Below, in pieces: positions 36,133 through 47,143 of a stretch of 64,000 bases of DNA. This DNA comes from Garcia nutans (Eukaryota > Streptophyta > Magnoliopsida > Malpighiales > Euphorbiaceae): contig CANTUV010000009.1 in the NCBI GenBank assembly GCA_947685225.1, forward strand, positions 9,796,001 through 9,860,000, read 5' to 3'. How positions within the stretch are numbered: position 1 is the stretch's first letter; each line of letters opens with the position of its first letter. The notes under the pieces are model-generated. The model was not told where the DNA came from and ran no database searches. It worked only from the letters and a program-made list of their open reading frames with translations. Made by a program: the position numbers and the translations under genes.

Positions 36133-37015
36133 TTATTTATTTATAATGAAAACTCCAATACTGGAGGAACTCAGACAAAATCACCCCAGGATATCTTATT
36201 GTTTTCGCTTAACTCGCTTTAGAATCCCTTGTTTTCGCTTAATTCATTTTAGGATACAAATTACAAAAGCAAATGAAGTCCGCACTCTATTATGATTTTA
36301 TAATATTTTATTTATTTTAAATGAAAAAATAATTTATATGTTAATATAATAAAAAATAATATTATATATAAATATACATAATATTAAAAATATTTATATT
36401 CACATTTTATCAATATATTTATAATAAAATATATCTAATATATTAAGACAATTGAGATTCCATTGGTAAAAATCAAAATATTAATTTTTAAATCTATTAC
36501 TTTAATTAAAAAGAAAAAATTAGAAAAATAATTAAAATTAACATTTTGAATACAAAATAGAGTGAAAAATTATTACTTGTTAATTTTTTTTTGAGATAAA
36601 GAAAAAAAATATCATTAAGTGGGTAAAAAATCTATTAAAGATAAAGCCAAATAATATAAAACTTTAAATTCAACTATAATTAATAACATATTTATTTTAA
36701 ATTATTTTTAAGATAATTAAATTCATATTATAAATTTAACAGTTAAAATAAAATAATAAGAAAAAGACCAAACTTTTAAAAAATCATTGTTAACAAAGTC
36801 TACTAAAAGTATTAAAATAATAAAAATAAAAATTTGAGAAATTACTCTTACTAAAAAAGCCACTTTTAAAACAATTTAGTATACATATTACTCCTAATAA
36901 TTTTTTAGCAGGAAAAATGCTAGATGTTAATTTGAGAAAAAGTTTATGGGACCAATTTTTTTATATTTTTGATAGTAAAAAGTTTTCTTTGTTAATTTCA
37001 GTGTCATGTATCGAG
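36133..37015. other. AT-rich intergenic DNA
   Basis: No gene was seen. It contains dispersed repeat copy B (36607-36835) and simple A/T runs. A short unique patch at 36150-36290 has no recognisable coding content. Confidence 0.6.
36607..36835 (+). repeat. Dispersed AT-rich repeat, copy B
   Basis: Same-orientation relative of 28808-29035, sharing the order AAACTTTAAATT, TATAATTAATAA, TTTTAAATTATTTTTAAGAT and TCTACTAA. Confidence 0.65.
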
Positions 37016-39200
37016 AAGAGAGGGGGTGAATTTTGGGATCCATCACCTATTGAATGATTTAATATAAAAATATGAGCAAAACGGAAAAGAAAAAAAAAAA
37101 CCCATGATTAATTGGAAATTCCACTAACTTGGGAATTTCAATAAAAAACTAACACATGTTATACTGTAATTTATGATATTTTATATCACTTTAAATAAAT
37201 AAATAAATTATATATTAATATAATTAATATATAAAAAGCATTATACATATATATTAAAATTTTAATATTTTCAGATTATAAAAATATTTATTTAATAAGA
37301 AAATGAAATTAATAATAATATTTTCAACAATTTTTTAATAAAAGTAAAAAATAAACTCAATGTTTTAATGTAATTAATATTTTCAACAATTTTTTAATAA
37401 AAGTAAAAAATAAACTCAATGTTTTAATGTAATTATAGTTTTTTAAATTAAATACATTATCCATTGAAAATTATCTTATATAAAATTAATGAAATACATT
37501 ATTTTTTATATAAAATTATTTTAAAAAATATGATTAGTTATAATTATATTGAAAATACATTTTAAAAGACTAGTCTTTTGATAAAAACATATTTATAAAT
37601 TTGAAAAGTTATTGATAATTTTTTTAGGGAAAAGTGATTGATATTTAGATAAATTAAGTTTTTTATATTTATTAATATTAGTTTCATAATAATGATACAT
37701 ATTTAATATAAATTTTATAAGGGAAAGTATATCCTATAATGAGAAAGCATATTAATTTTTAAAAGAATTGATATTGGTAGCCAAACAATTAGTTTCTATT
37801 TTGATATTAGACAATCAAATTGAATAGGACTAATATTTATACCAAGTCATATTTTGCATAATTTTAATTTTTGAAAGAACCTCAAAAAGCCTGATCGGAC
37901 CAGAAATTAGGCCTACCAGACTCAAGAGAAGCAGACCATACCAAGCTCAAGTATGACCATGCCAATACCGAGTTGTCGAACCAAAAGTAAGTCCGACGGC
38001 ACCGATAGCGAGCTGCTGACGAGCTGACGAGCATTCCACGAACAAGATGACAAGAGCACGAACGTTCCAAAACCGAGCTGATTGGACTAAAGTATGGTAT
38101 GACCAGATAAAACATGAGCTGAACAAATAAAGCATGAGCTGACCAGACTGAGCTCAAGCTAAATGATCCAGTGGGTTTCACGCTTAGTGTCACTTCCACA
38201 TTGTGAATGGTCTATCTATCATGACCTAACCACTGATTAGTCCGACCATACCAAGACCGAGCTAAATTCTCAAAATATTCAGTAGAGCTCATGGTTCCTG
38301 GTACTCCAAAAGATTCAACATACTACGCTTGAATCGACCGGACCTGATGCAATCCGATCGGACCGAGCTAGAGCAAAAAATTTAACAAAGTTCCAGAAGA
38401 GATTACGGTCATTAGTACACCCAAAATCTTGGCATACCATGAGATTCAAATATTATAGCCGTTACTTATCCATTCAATTGGTGGTTGCTACGTGTGCTAG
38501 CCATTGAATAACTTTTGTCAGAGAAATGGAGAGGATGACCAGACAAGTTCTTAGTCCGCCCAGGTTAAGCTCGAGTCGACAGGACTAAAGCTTAGTCTAA
38601 TCTTGCCTAGCCTGAGCTGACCAGATTAGTTATAGTCCGACCATGAAATATTTCTGAATAATTATTAAAGTGGGAGACAAGAATAAAATATGCTGGCTCC
38701 CATTTCAAACAGCTAGTTGAAGACTTGAATGCTATAAATATAAAAAGAAACCTCATTTTTGAAGGAGATTGTGATTGTAATTGCTAAGATAAACATCTTC
38801 CATTTCCTTGCATTAAAATTTATACTTGTAATCAATGAGGGTTGGGTATGAGCATTAAACATCATTGTAAGTTTAAGTGTGAGATTTGAAATACTTAGAT
38901 TTCAGAGTGAGCCTGAAAAACTCTTATTTGGGTTGTGAGGAAGATACTCAAACCTTGTAGAAGTTTGGTGTGATCTTGTTAAAATACCAAGTTAGAGTTG
39001 AGCTTATAAAAATTTAATAAGTGGAATATTAACAAGTTGTTAAGGAAGTGGATATAGAATTGAGGTAATCCGAACCCCTATAAATTTTTTATGTATGATC
39101 TTCTCTACTTTACTTTTCTCTTGCTTTATTTGTTTTTGAATTTTTAATTTACCATCACTTCTTCAAAATAACCAATTCATTTATCTTTTAGTTGCCATCT
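37016..39200 (+). mobile_element. Possible Copia-like LTR remnant
   Basis: A purine-rich GAGAAGAGAGGGGGTGAAT at about 37013-37031 resembles the polypurine tract and TGAAT start seen at some Copia LTRs. A CTATAAATA box at 38731-38739 follows a GC-richer domain (37880-38640) with repeated GACCAGA/GAGCT words. Near 39062-39100 the sequence GAGGTAATCCGAACCCC..TAAATT resembles the conserved U5 segment of plant LTRs. The ends are not defined and no target duplication was found, so this is tentative. A perfect 59-bp duplication lies inside it. Confidence 0.33.
37316..37434 (+). repeat. Perfect 59-bp tandem duplication
   Basis: Two head-to-tail copies of an A/T-rich 59-bp unit containing TTTTCAACAATTTTTTAATA and AACTCAATGTTTTAATGTAA, with no differences seen; probably a recent slippage or repair event. 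Confidence 0.9.
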
Positions 39201-40439
39201 TAGGATAACAAATGCATTTTATAATTTTTATTTTTTGAAATTAATAAAATATTAAACATATATAAAGTTAAATAAGATATTATAAGGTTATAAGTTTAAG
39301 TTCTAATAAAATAATATAAAAGATTCCAGTACATAATAATGATATAATATATAAATTTTAGTAAATTTAGGATAATATTAATGCAAAAATTAAAATTAAA
39401 AAAATCAAATGTATTTAATTTTTTTAAATAATAACATGTTTAGTAGTTTTTAGAAAGATATTACAAAATATTCAATAAAATATATATTTTTTTAGTTTTA
39501 AAATTAATGTTGAATATAGACAATATTTTTAGAATTCTAAGGTAGTTGTAATTGGTCAGACGAAAAAAAGAAAGGTATTTGTAATTGGTGTTGCACTTCT
39601 CATATTTTATGGGTGATGTAGTCATCAACATAATTGACAAAGTATTCTCAGAATTTGAATGAAGCGGTTGTATGTTTACATATGTAGCAAGTAGAACCCA
39701 TAAGAAATAGTGGCAAAAATGGTAATTAAAAAAGGAACTTAGTTATTTTGGAAATCCATTGCCACAAGGAACAATGTTCCTTATGCCTCTTTTAGTATAT
39801 AATATAATTCACTTGAAATAAACTCATTTTGATATTTATACCTTGCAGTTGAAAACAAAACCATTAATGCACTTTGTTTCTCTTTCATCTTCCCTTTTTG
39901 AAAACGCTTTCAACAAATCCTAAGTTCTTTCTCTAAGCTCTCTCTCTAGTTACATCATGAGTTCTCTTTCGCTCAAGTTTTTGTTCTCTCTCAACTCTTT
40001 ACTCAACTCTCTATTACCTCTTACTCGGTCACCCCTTTGCCCTATTCTTGACAAATTTCACTATCAACAAACATTATATTTTAACCTGTTTCTTTTTCCT
40101 ATTAGAAAGAATCTCAATTGTAGTAAGTAGTAAAATGTTTTTTATTTTTGTTTCTTTCTTGGATTATACACGTATATTTGAGTAGTAGTGATGGGTTTAA
40201 CAAGAAGTGTTGGTGGTCATGGGTTTAACAAGCTGATGTCGATGGATTTAACAACAATGTGATGTTAATTCAATTGTTTGAGATGGGCTTAATAACACTA
40301 TGAATGGTTTTGTGATTGTTCTATTCTCGATATTATGAGTGGGCCAAATGGAGTCGCCGTTCGGTGTATATCGATAATACATATCTCAAAAGGTAGGCTA
40401 ACGTGAATCCCTAATTTTTCACATGATAGAGAATCATAA
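39201..40439 (+). other. Intergenic DNA with promoter-like patch, no gene called
   Basis: 39200-39540 is AT-rich. A TATATAATATAA box near 39797-39808 is followed by a CT-rich leader and a 53-codon frame from 39958 (Ser/Leu rich) with no recognisable domain. It could be an LTR or a gene leader. Three copies of ATGGGTTTAACAAG-like words lie at 40190-40250. Confidence 0.4.
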
Positions 40440-40504
40440 ATTTTGTATTAAGATGAAGGTCGGTCATATCCGTGATTTTAGAGAAATTAAATAAGTATTT
40501 GGGG

Positions 40505-40859
40505 GTATAAGGTGTTGTATATATTTAATGTATACCTAGTGTATACATAGTATATACATTGATCATATAATAATAATTATTTATGTTGGATATATATATA
40601 TTATATTTAATATATGTATAAGATACATATAAAGTATACTTGATGTATACATAGGATATATATTATATATATATATGAGAAAAATATATATTAAATATAC
40701 ATTATATATATTGAGTATATACATTACATAAATATGTACATAAAAGTATATGTAATATATAAGTAAAATATATACGACATATACATATAAATAAAATATA
40801 CCATATATATACATAAAGTATACATTTATGGTGGAAAAGGTGATGATGATGGTGATGAT

Positions 40860-40897
<38 letters not shown>

Positions 40898-40900
40898 AAG
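40505..40900. repeat. TATACATA-type minisatellite and (AAC)n
   Basis: Degenerate TGTATACATAGTATATA units run to about 40830, then TGATGATGG units, then a clean run of 12-13 AAC units (40860-40897). By comparison with LTR-3 and LTR-4 this is the U3 part of LTR-6. Confidence 0.75.
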
Positions 40901-42117
40901 AGAAGAGAGAAAAGTCAAAAAAGGAAGAGATATGATTGGTAGGAATTAAGAAATTAATTAATTATCATATATTTATGGATGAAAAGTGATAAGTATGATA
41001 ATAATTTTTTTTAAAAAAAGAAGAAGAATGTCAAAAAGAGAAAAAAAATACTTGGTGGAAATAAAAGGAAAATAATTAAATAATCAAATAAATAATTATA
41101 TTAATATATAAGGTTAGTAAATAAAGAAAGAAATGAAAAAAATTGTCATCTTTTTCTTCTTCCATGTCTAAAACTTGAATGAAGAGAAAGAGAATGAGAG
41201 GGAGAGTTTCTTCCAAGCACATCAAATTTCACCAAAATTTTAAAGGGTCAAGTTTAATTTTGAAGAAAAATCAAGGAAACAAGATTTATTAAAGTGTATT
41301 TGTAAAATCAAAGTGAAAAAGGGCAATTGATGAAGTTGAAGTTGGAAAGTGATTTGAGCTTGGATATTATCATATTTAAGGTTAGTATATATTTTGACAG
41401 CCTTTTGTATTGATTGCATTTGAATTTGTGTAGCACATTGTGAATTGTGAAAATATGCTAAGTTACTTTGATATTAGAAGTCATAGTAAAAGTGCATTAT
41501 TATTTGTAAAATTGCATATACATACTTTTGATAATTTAAATGTATTTGCATTTAATTTGGCTTAACATATTTTGGATAGAAAATATGTTAAGCTATTCGA
41601 CTATTTGAACATTCATATACATTATAATATGACATGTGAATTAATGAGAATGCATTATTGTGAACCTCCGTTTCCACCCGAAAAGGATTCGGATGAACGT
41701 TCACTCGTTGTCAGGAGTCGCCACTCAGTTTATTTTGTTCAAAAGGAAAAACTAAGAAAATCCTTGTTTGACTCTGATAGATGCATCCAATGTAAAAGTC
41801 TCTAATCTGCGAACCCAAGGAGGATTCGGGGATTATGTCATGTATTCGACTAACTTTGTAATAAAAAAAGAAATAAATATAAAAGGGATGAAGAAAAGAA
41901 AAACAAACAGATTGTTAATAAATAGCGGACTTGCTACTTGGGGTGAATCCCAAATATGCCTACATACTCCCGTTTGAATGGGAGATCAAAGCCCATGTAG
42001 TTCGGAAAAGCCTATTTAAAGGCGATAAAAATTATGCTTCATGCATGTGTGTGTGTATGCTTCATGCATTGTCGGGCCTTTTGCCACAGTTGTGAGATTT
42101 AACACTTAGTGTAAAAT

Positions 42118-42352
42118 TGTGCAATTTTAGGTACTTTGTACCAAAAGGATGCAAATTTAGGCTCCGTGCCAAAAAGATTAACTGATTTGCGGCTTCATGC
42201 CGAAATGTTGAGTAATTAGTTAATTAGGCCTTAGACCTAAAAGGATTAGGTCTTTGACCAAATAAGGATTGATTGATTCGTGGCTTAATGCCGAAAGATC
42301 TATTAATTAATCCATTAGGCCTTTAAATCTAAAAAGATTAGATCTTTGACCA
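42118..42352. repeat. Array of mini-hairpins in the Tat LTR
   Basis: Eight or so short stems of the form GGC-n-GCC, GGTAC-n-GTACC or GGTC-n-GACC, each followed by AAA, are spaced about 20-45 bp apart. Examples are GGTACTTTGTACCAAA, GGCTCCGTGCCAAA, GGCTTCATGCCGAAA and GGTCTTTGACCAAA. The second half repeats the first at about 90 bp. The other LTR carries the same array (about 55386-55622). Confidence 0.75.
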
Positions 42353-42591
42353 AGAAGAAATTAAGAAGAAGATTGGAATGCTTATGATATGCTCGAATTG
42401 ACAAAGGATGAATTATGATATTACCTTGTTTAGAATTTTCCCACTTCTAAGTTCCAGATCTTGTTTTCTTGCACTTTTAAATATGATTCTTGCTTCCTAC
42501 AACACAATGTTAGAAATTCTTATCATAAAAAAATTCGTCAGCACGAGGGCGCGAGATGTCCAAAAGTCCCTTTTTCTGAAAATTTGAAGGC

Positions 42592-42681
42592 TATTTATAG
42601 GCAAAAATTGGGCTGGACGGCGGCTGGGCTGTCGGGGCAAAAAGCAGAAAAATCGGCGGCCGGGCCGCCGGCTCTGGCTCC
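42592..42681 (-). promoter_or_regulatory. Tat LTR promoter (3' copy)
   Basis: On the minus strand, two GC-rich inverted blocks (GGCGGCCCGGCCGCC and GCCCAGCCGCC types) lie just upstream of CCTATAAATAG (TATA at 42592-42599). The equivalent box in the 5' LTR, expected to drive gag-pol, is at 55860-55867. Confidence 0.7.
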
Positions 42682-42900
42682 AAAAAAGGGGCCCGACTCG
42701 TGCTATTCTTACCAAAACTGATTTTTCGGGAGCCACAGGGCTCCAAAAATTATTCCGAGACCATATCCATGATCTTCACATCGCTCCGGACATTTCAAGT
42801 ACAATGAAGGCATACTTTCGGTGAACTTTTACCGGGGATGTCCGGTCCTTTGCAGTCCAAGAAAATCAGTTTTTCGAGCCCCAAAATTTGAGTGTTCACA

Positions 42901-42912
42901 ATTGCCCCCCAC
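42901..42912 (-). other. Polypurine tract of the Tat element
   Basis: The minus strand reads AGTGGGGGGCAAT directly before the 3' LTR start, the expected plus-strand primer position. Confidence 0.7.
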
Positions 42913-42947
42913 TGAGGTCCATAAAAATGATTTATGGAACTCAGTGG
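42909..42947 (+). repeat. Stem-loop next to the PPT
   Basis: CCACTGAG.TCCATAAA pairs with TTTATGGA.CTCAGTGG (one mismatch pair) around a short AATGA-type loop. Its core CCATAAAAATGATTTATGG is identical to the minus-strand core of the stem-loop next to the PBS at 54880-54919. Confidence 0.85.
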
Positions 42948-43005
42948 TCGTCAAAACGAGAATTTTGAGCAAGTTGCAGAAAGACCCGCGTTTTCCCCTT
43001 TTCCT

Positions 43006-43015
43006 TATAAATAGG
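43006..43015 (+). promoter_or_regulatory. TATA box of antisense gene 1
   Basis: TATAAATAGG lies 83 bp before the ATG of the 43089 gene and is followed by a TTCATTCTTCTTCTTTCACTT-like leader typical of plant mRNAs. It lies outside the LTR, so the gene has its own promoter. Confidence 0.65.
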
Positions 43016-43088
43016 CTCATTTCCATTCAAATTTCATTTACTTTCATTCATTCTTCTTCTTTCACTTCCTTTAAATTTTCTTTCGAGG

Positions 43089-45378
43089 ATGGATTTCACT
43101 GGCTTTGAAGACTTCACAATCCCACTCCCTCCCTGCAATCTTTTACTTGAGGAGGAGAGGCACAGTTCTCGGACCGGCTGCTATGAGGTAAGTATTTCCT
43201 GTTTTGCCCATCTAGTATGCATGCTTAGGAATTTTATTTATTTCCAGTAAGGAACTTAGAAATAAATTTTAGAGATCTTTCCTTTACATGTACTAGTAAT
43301 GAATTAGGATTAATATCAGGCTTCATTGTGTTCTGCCATCATTAATTATTTCTAGTAAAGAACTTAGAAATAAACCTTCTAGGAATTCACACTCGGCTGG
43401 GGAAAGAACTTAAATTTTTCTGAATTTGTCCCCAAATCATTCCCAAATAATGATTTAAATCAATTTTTTCAATTAATAATAATTAATTAATTAATTTTTT
43501 GTAGGACCCTACGATCAAGATATCTATAGCTGAGCGTCCCATGAGCGCCATCCCAGCTCACATCTTTGATGCCGGGAATCCAGTGGGGGATCTTATCAGA
43601 CCTGCTTTCCTCCACCATTTGAGGGCTATAGATGTGGATAGAGATATCCACAGGGAGTTGATTTGCGCGTTGGCCGAGCGCTGGTGGCCCACTACTGACA
43701 CCTTCCACTTTGCTTGGGGGGAGATGACAATGACACCTACCGACTTTTCTGTCATTTCCGGGATTCCCTTTGGCGTTGAGATGGTGGAGTCCTATGATGA
43801 CTGGCGGCGGGACGTTTCTTCGGCCGACATGATCACCTTGATCGGGGTTGATTATCCTTAATATCAGGCGCCTCGCTGCATTCAGCGGAGGTGGCTCGTG
43901 GAGCAGGTGCCAGGTATCTATACTGCTTACGAGGTAGGCAACCTTACTGCCGACCAGGTGGCCAGGTTTACCCTGATTCTCCTGTTTGCTAGCTCCTTTC
44001 TATCAAACAGGAAGGATGCAGTGAGTCTCAATGTGCTGAAGAGCCTACTCGACCTGACACGACTCCATACATACGATTGGGCTAGCATGATGCTGAGTAG
44101 ATTGTATGACGACATGTCAGACCTCTGCTATACCCGCATTACTCCATGTGGCCTGTATTACTTCTGGGAGGTAATGTAAAGAACATTCCCTTTATCTCAT
44201 ATGTGTTGACATACACTCGCTCTGACATTTTCTTGACTTTTTCCAGACTTGGGCCTACGAGTACTTTCCTGACATCGCCCCTTTTCTTCGCGAGCTACCT
44301 GCCCCTGCAGATCCTCTTTCTCCCGTTGCCTGGAGGTGGTATAAAGAGAGGGTAGAAGTACCAAAGAGGAAACTTCCTATCAGAGAGCTGAGATCATTCT
44401 TCGACAGCTGCCCAATGAGATCAGTAAATTCTTCATTCTTATCCTTATTTATTATATTAGAGAAAATGATTCACTAACACAATAAATTTTTACAGGTTGC
44501 ATCTAAGGCAATGTCTAGCCGGCTGGCAGAGTGGATTGCTCAAGATTACAGCTTTCAGCGATCAGAGTTTCTGACTCGTCGTCGATTCATACTTCCCCAT
44601 CCAGAGTGTCGAAGGTATTACCTTGCTGAGAGAGTGACTTTCCAGATTGCCGGCTTCCGTGTAGCTCCTAGGGATCCCCCTGATGATATGCTATCTTTGA
44701 CACTTCTGCCTGTTACTGCGTCCCAGTATGAGGGCGATCCCTTCGAGTTTGCCTGCTCCCCGGATGAGGATGATTATGATTTCTACTGTCTTCAGCGAAT
44801 CATGCCGCGCATAGGGGCACGATTCGACTCTGTACCACCTTATCGGTCTTCCCATTCTTCGGCTCCCACTTCCAGCACTCCGAGAAACCATCCCTCTTCC
44901 AGCTGGCAAGCCGACATACCTTCTTCCTCTAGGGCTGGGGCTTCCGCTTTCAGAGCTGGACCATCATTCACAAGAACAAACAGCAGTTCATCACATTTGA
45001 GGCCTCCCGCATCCGTCCTTGCGGCTACCGGTCAATTGGACCCTGCTTTAGCCGACCTGAGGCTGCCTTTTGCTGTTCGTTATCATGCACCTGATGGTTG
45101 GGTGACCCGACCAATTAGTGTGGAGGGTGCACCACATCGGAGCCTTGTTCACATCACTCAGGTATATTATTTTAGAACTTTTCATGAAAAGGATTCATAA
45201 AATTCTCTTGAAATTGATTGTGATTCTGTCTTCTTTTTTTTTTTTACAGGTACCTGAGGGCCTGGTTGCTGAAATAGCGGCACTGATCACTGGTTTCTCG
45301 GATGAACTGACTGGTGCTTGGACTGATGCTGCTTATGAGAGGCAGAACAGGCCGCAAAGACGGAGAGGCCGACGCTGA
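43089..45378 (+). pseudogene. Antisense gene 1: plant-mobile-domain protein, five exons, one in-frame stop
   Basis: Exons 43089-43187, 43505-44170, 44247-44423, 44496-45161 and 45250-45378 all end in GT and begin after AG, all introns are phase 0, and the joined frame is 578 codons. The only break is a TAA at 43859-43861 (codon 152). Codons 92-123 carry the RWWPTTDTFHFAWGEMT..DFSVISGIPFG block characteristic of the plant mobile domain (the PMD usually reads F.WGEMT.TL.D...L.GLP), and exon 3 starts with WAYEYFP, another PMD-like spot. Codons 410-470 are Ser/Pro rich and the C-terminus is Arg-rich (RRRGRR). The stop may be a recent loss, read through, or spliced around. The function of PMD proteins in retroelements is unknown to me; I do not assign one. 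The strand is opposite to gag-pol. Confidence 0.82.
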
Positions 45379-45644
45379 TTTTTCATACTTGTCTTGAACT
45401 ATGTTTGCTGTATTTGAATTATTCTCCTTTTGCACTTTGTACTTTCCCTGTTTTTCAGCTGTTATTTGAACTTATTTGTAAACCTGCACTTATTTGTTAG
45501 CATTAACATCAAATATGTATGCATGATGCTCGTTCTTTTAGAAATCTATTTTTAAAATAAATCCCTAAGATAACCCCAAAAAATAGTACCTAAAATAATC
45601 TAAACAAGGCCAAAACACAAGAATTTCACAAAAATCAAAAACAG
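45379..45644 (+). other. Spacer between antisense genes 1 and 2
   Basis: AT-rich, with no coding content. It probably holds the 3' UTR of gene 1 (AATAAA-like AAAATAAATCCC near 45555). Confidence 0.45.
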
Positions 45645-45743
45645 TAGTCGAGCCTGGTCGGCGGCGGCTGAAACGCCGTAGGGGGTGGCCGAGCTGCCGG
45701 TAACGGCGGCCGAGCCGCTACCTGGGCCAGGGCAGTATAAATT
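45645..45743 (+). promoter_or_regulatory. Promoter of antisense gene 2
   Basis: About 90 bp of GC-rich sequence with GGCGGC/GCCG repeats (45645-45733) lies directly upstream of TATAAATT at 45736-45743. The layout mirrors the Tat LTR promoter (GGCGGCC blocks, then TATAAATA), suggesting either a captured copy or parallel design. Confidence 0.65.
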
Positions 45744-45814
45744 TCGAATTTGTCTTTCATTTGTGTGCCAAACAACAAGCTTTTTGCTGGAAGAATTTAT
45801 TTTTCTCTCAAAAA

Positions 45815-47143
45815 ATGAATCCTCTTTTTAATCACGTGATGCATAACTGGACCAAGAGCCTCCATAATGTTGAAAAGATCAACATGGGGAGATACGGATT
45901 GAAAGCTGTTGCCACCCTTAGAGGTGTAGCTGTGGATTGGGATTTTTTGCATGCTTGCATCAAATTTTGGGATCCACAAGCCCATGTTTTCAGATTTGGC
46001 GCCCGGATGGAGGAGATGTGTCCTCTTTTTGAGGAATTCTGCTCGATTATCGGATGTGATCCAAATGCCCCTCTTGTAAGGCATGAGGTCCAAATCGGTT
46101 ATGTGGGGTCCTACCAGAGGCTTTTCAGTTTCACAAGGTCCCAAGCCCAAGCTATGATTGTGGATGGGAGTAAGGCGATGCTGCTTCCCCTGATTGATGA
46201 ATTTCTGACCGCCAACTTTAAAGATGAGGTTCAACTGAAACACAGAATGCGAGCTTTTGTTTTCTTCCTATTAGCCGGGTTTCTTTTCAATCGTGATCCT
46301 GGCTTCGGCGATTTGAGGCTTTGCCCCATGGTTAGGCAGATGGAAGAGCTTAATTGCATCGGTGGTATGATTCTGGCTGAGACTATCCAGAGTCTTGACA
46401 GAGCTGCCCTCGGGTTTGAGAACTGGACTGTCACCCCGATCATTCTTCAGGTAATCTTGTTATACCTTTTTGCTTCTTCTAATTTCATTCTCTCTTTTTT
46501 GTTTGTAAAATAGAAAGGATCTATTTTTCAGGTTTGGCTGAGAGACCATCTCCGAGTGGTTGCTGCTCCTAATGCCTTGACATATAACCCTTCGCAGTAC
46601 CGTACCAGAAGAATCCAGAATTCTTTTCCCTCCATGGCTAAGTGGGCTATCTGGTTGTTTGAGCTTGGACCAGAAGAATTGTTATGGTTCGTCCCTTGGT
46701 ATAGAATTCCTCGCTTCATGGAGGCAAATGCCATGCACACCCATGTCTACCTTCTTGGCTTCACTCACAGCACATGGTATAGTGCTTCCCGCGTCCTCAG
46801 ACAAATGGGAATTGATCAGAGAGTTCCCCTTCCTGTCGGGCTTACCATTGCTTCTCCTATTACCCCCGGAGTTACACGGGCTGTTTTACAGACTTGGGTC
46901 AGAGACCATCAGATGATTAGGCCTTTTGTAGAGCCTTCCCTTGTTCAGCCCACTCCAGAGTACAGGACTTGGTTTATAGCTGAGGTTTGGCCTATTGAAA
47001 AACCGAGGAGGTGCGCCTTGCTGCAGGAGTTAGAGGGAGAGGAAGTGGTTCCTCCTAGCGAGGAAAAGATAGATGTTGCAGAGAGTTCCGGGACTAAGGA
47101 AGACGCCGAAGACTCTGCCCCACGTAGGAGGCGGGGGATTTAG
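45815..47143 (+). CDS. Antisense gene 2: intact 415-aa protein, one intron
   Basis: Exons 45815-46450 and 46532-47143 join in phase 0 across an 81-bp GT-AG intron, giving an uninterrupted 415-aa frame ending TAG. An in-frame ATG at 45761 lies only about 25 bp beyond the TATA box, hence probably before the transcript start, so 45815 is preferred. Features: a charged N-terminal part; residues 55-88 (AHVFRFGARMEEM..FEEFCSIIGCDP), which echo the PMD WGEMT..D...GLP layout; a hydrophobic LPLIDEFL and FVFFLLAGFLFNRDPGFGDLRL stretch (123-169); WTVTPIILQVWLRDHL across the splice; and an acidic tail ending RRRRGI. It appears related to plant transposon-associated mobile-domain families (DUF7745-like by my recollection), not to any Gag or Pol part. 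Opposite strand to gag-pol and 468 bp from its stop. Function unknown. Confidence 0.82.

Larger units (their letters stand above)
41659..42900 (-). repeat. 3' LTR of the Tat element
   Basis: 1242 bp, plus-strand ends TGTGAACCTC and GAGTGTTCACA, so the ends form a short inverted repeat TGTGAAC/GTTCACA. It includes an array of small hairpins (42118-42352) and the GC-rich block plus minus-strand TATA box at 42592-42681. Confidence 0.95.

Noticed and set aside
41572..41977. Plus-strand frames across the left edge of the Tat element
   Set aside because: They span the LTR boundary at 41659; the LTR part is non-coding and the same frame recurs in neither element sense.
45761..45814. Earlier Met for antisense gene 2
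   Set aside because: Only about 25 bp downstream of the TATA box start, so probably upstream of or at the transcript start; 45815 is better placed.
45797..46243. 148-codon minus-strand frame
   Set aside because: Shadow of exon 1 of antisense gene 2; no domain, and the plus frame has splice sites and a TATA box.
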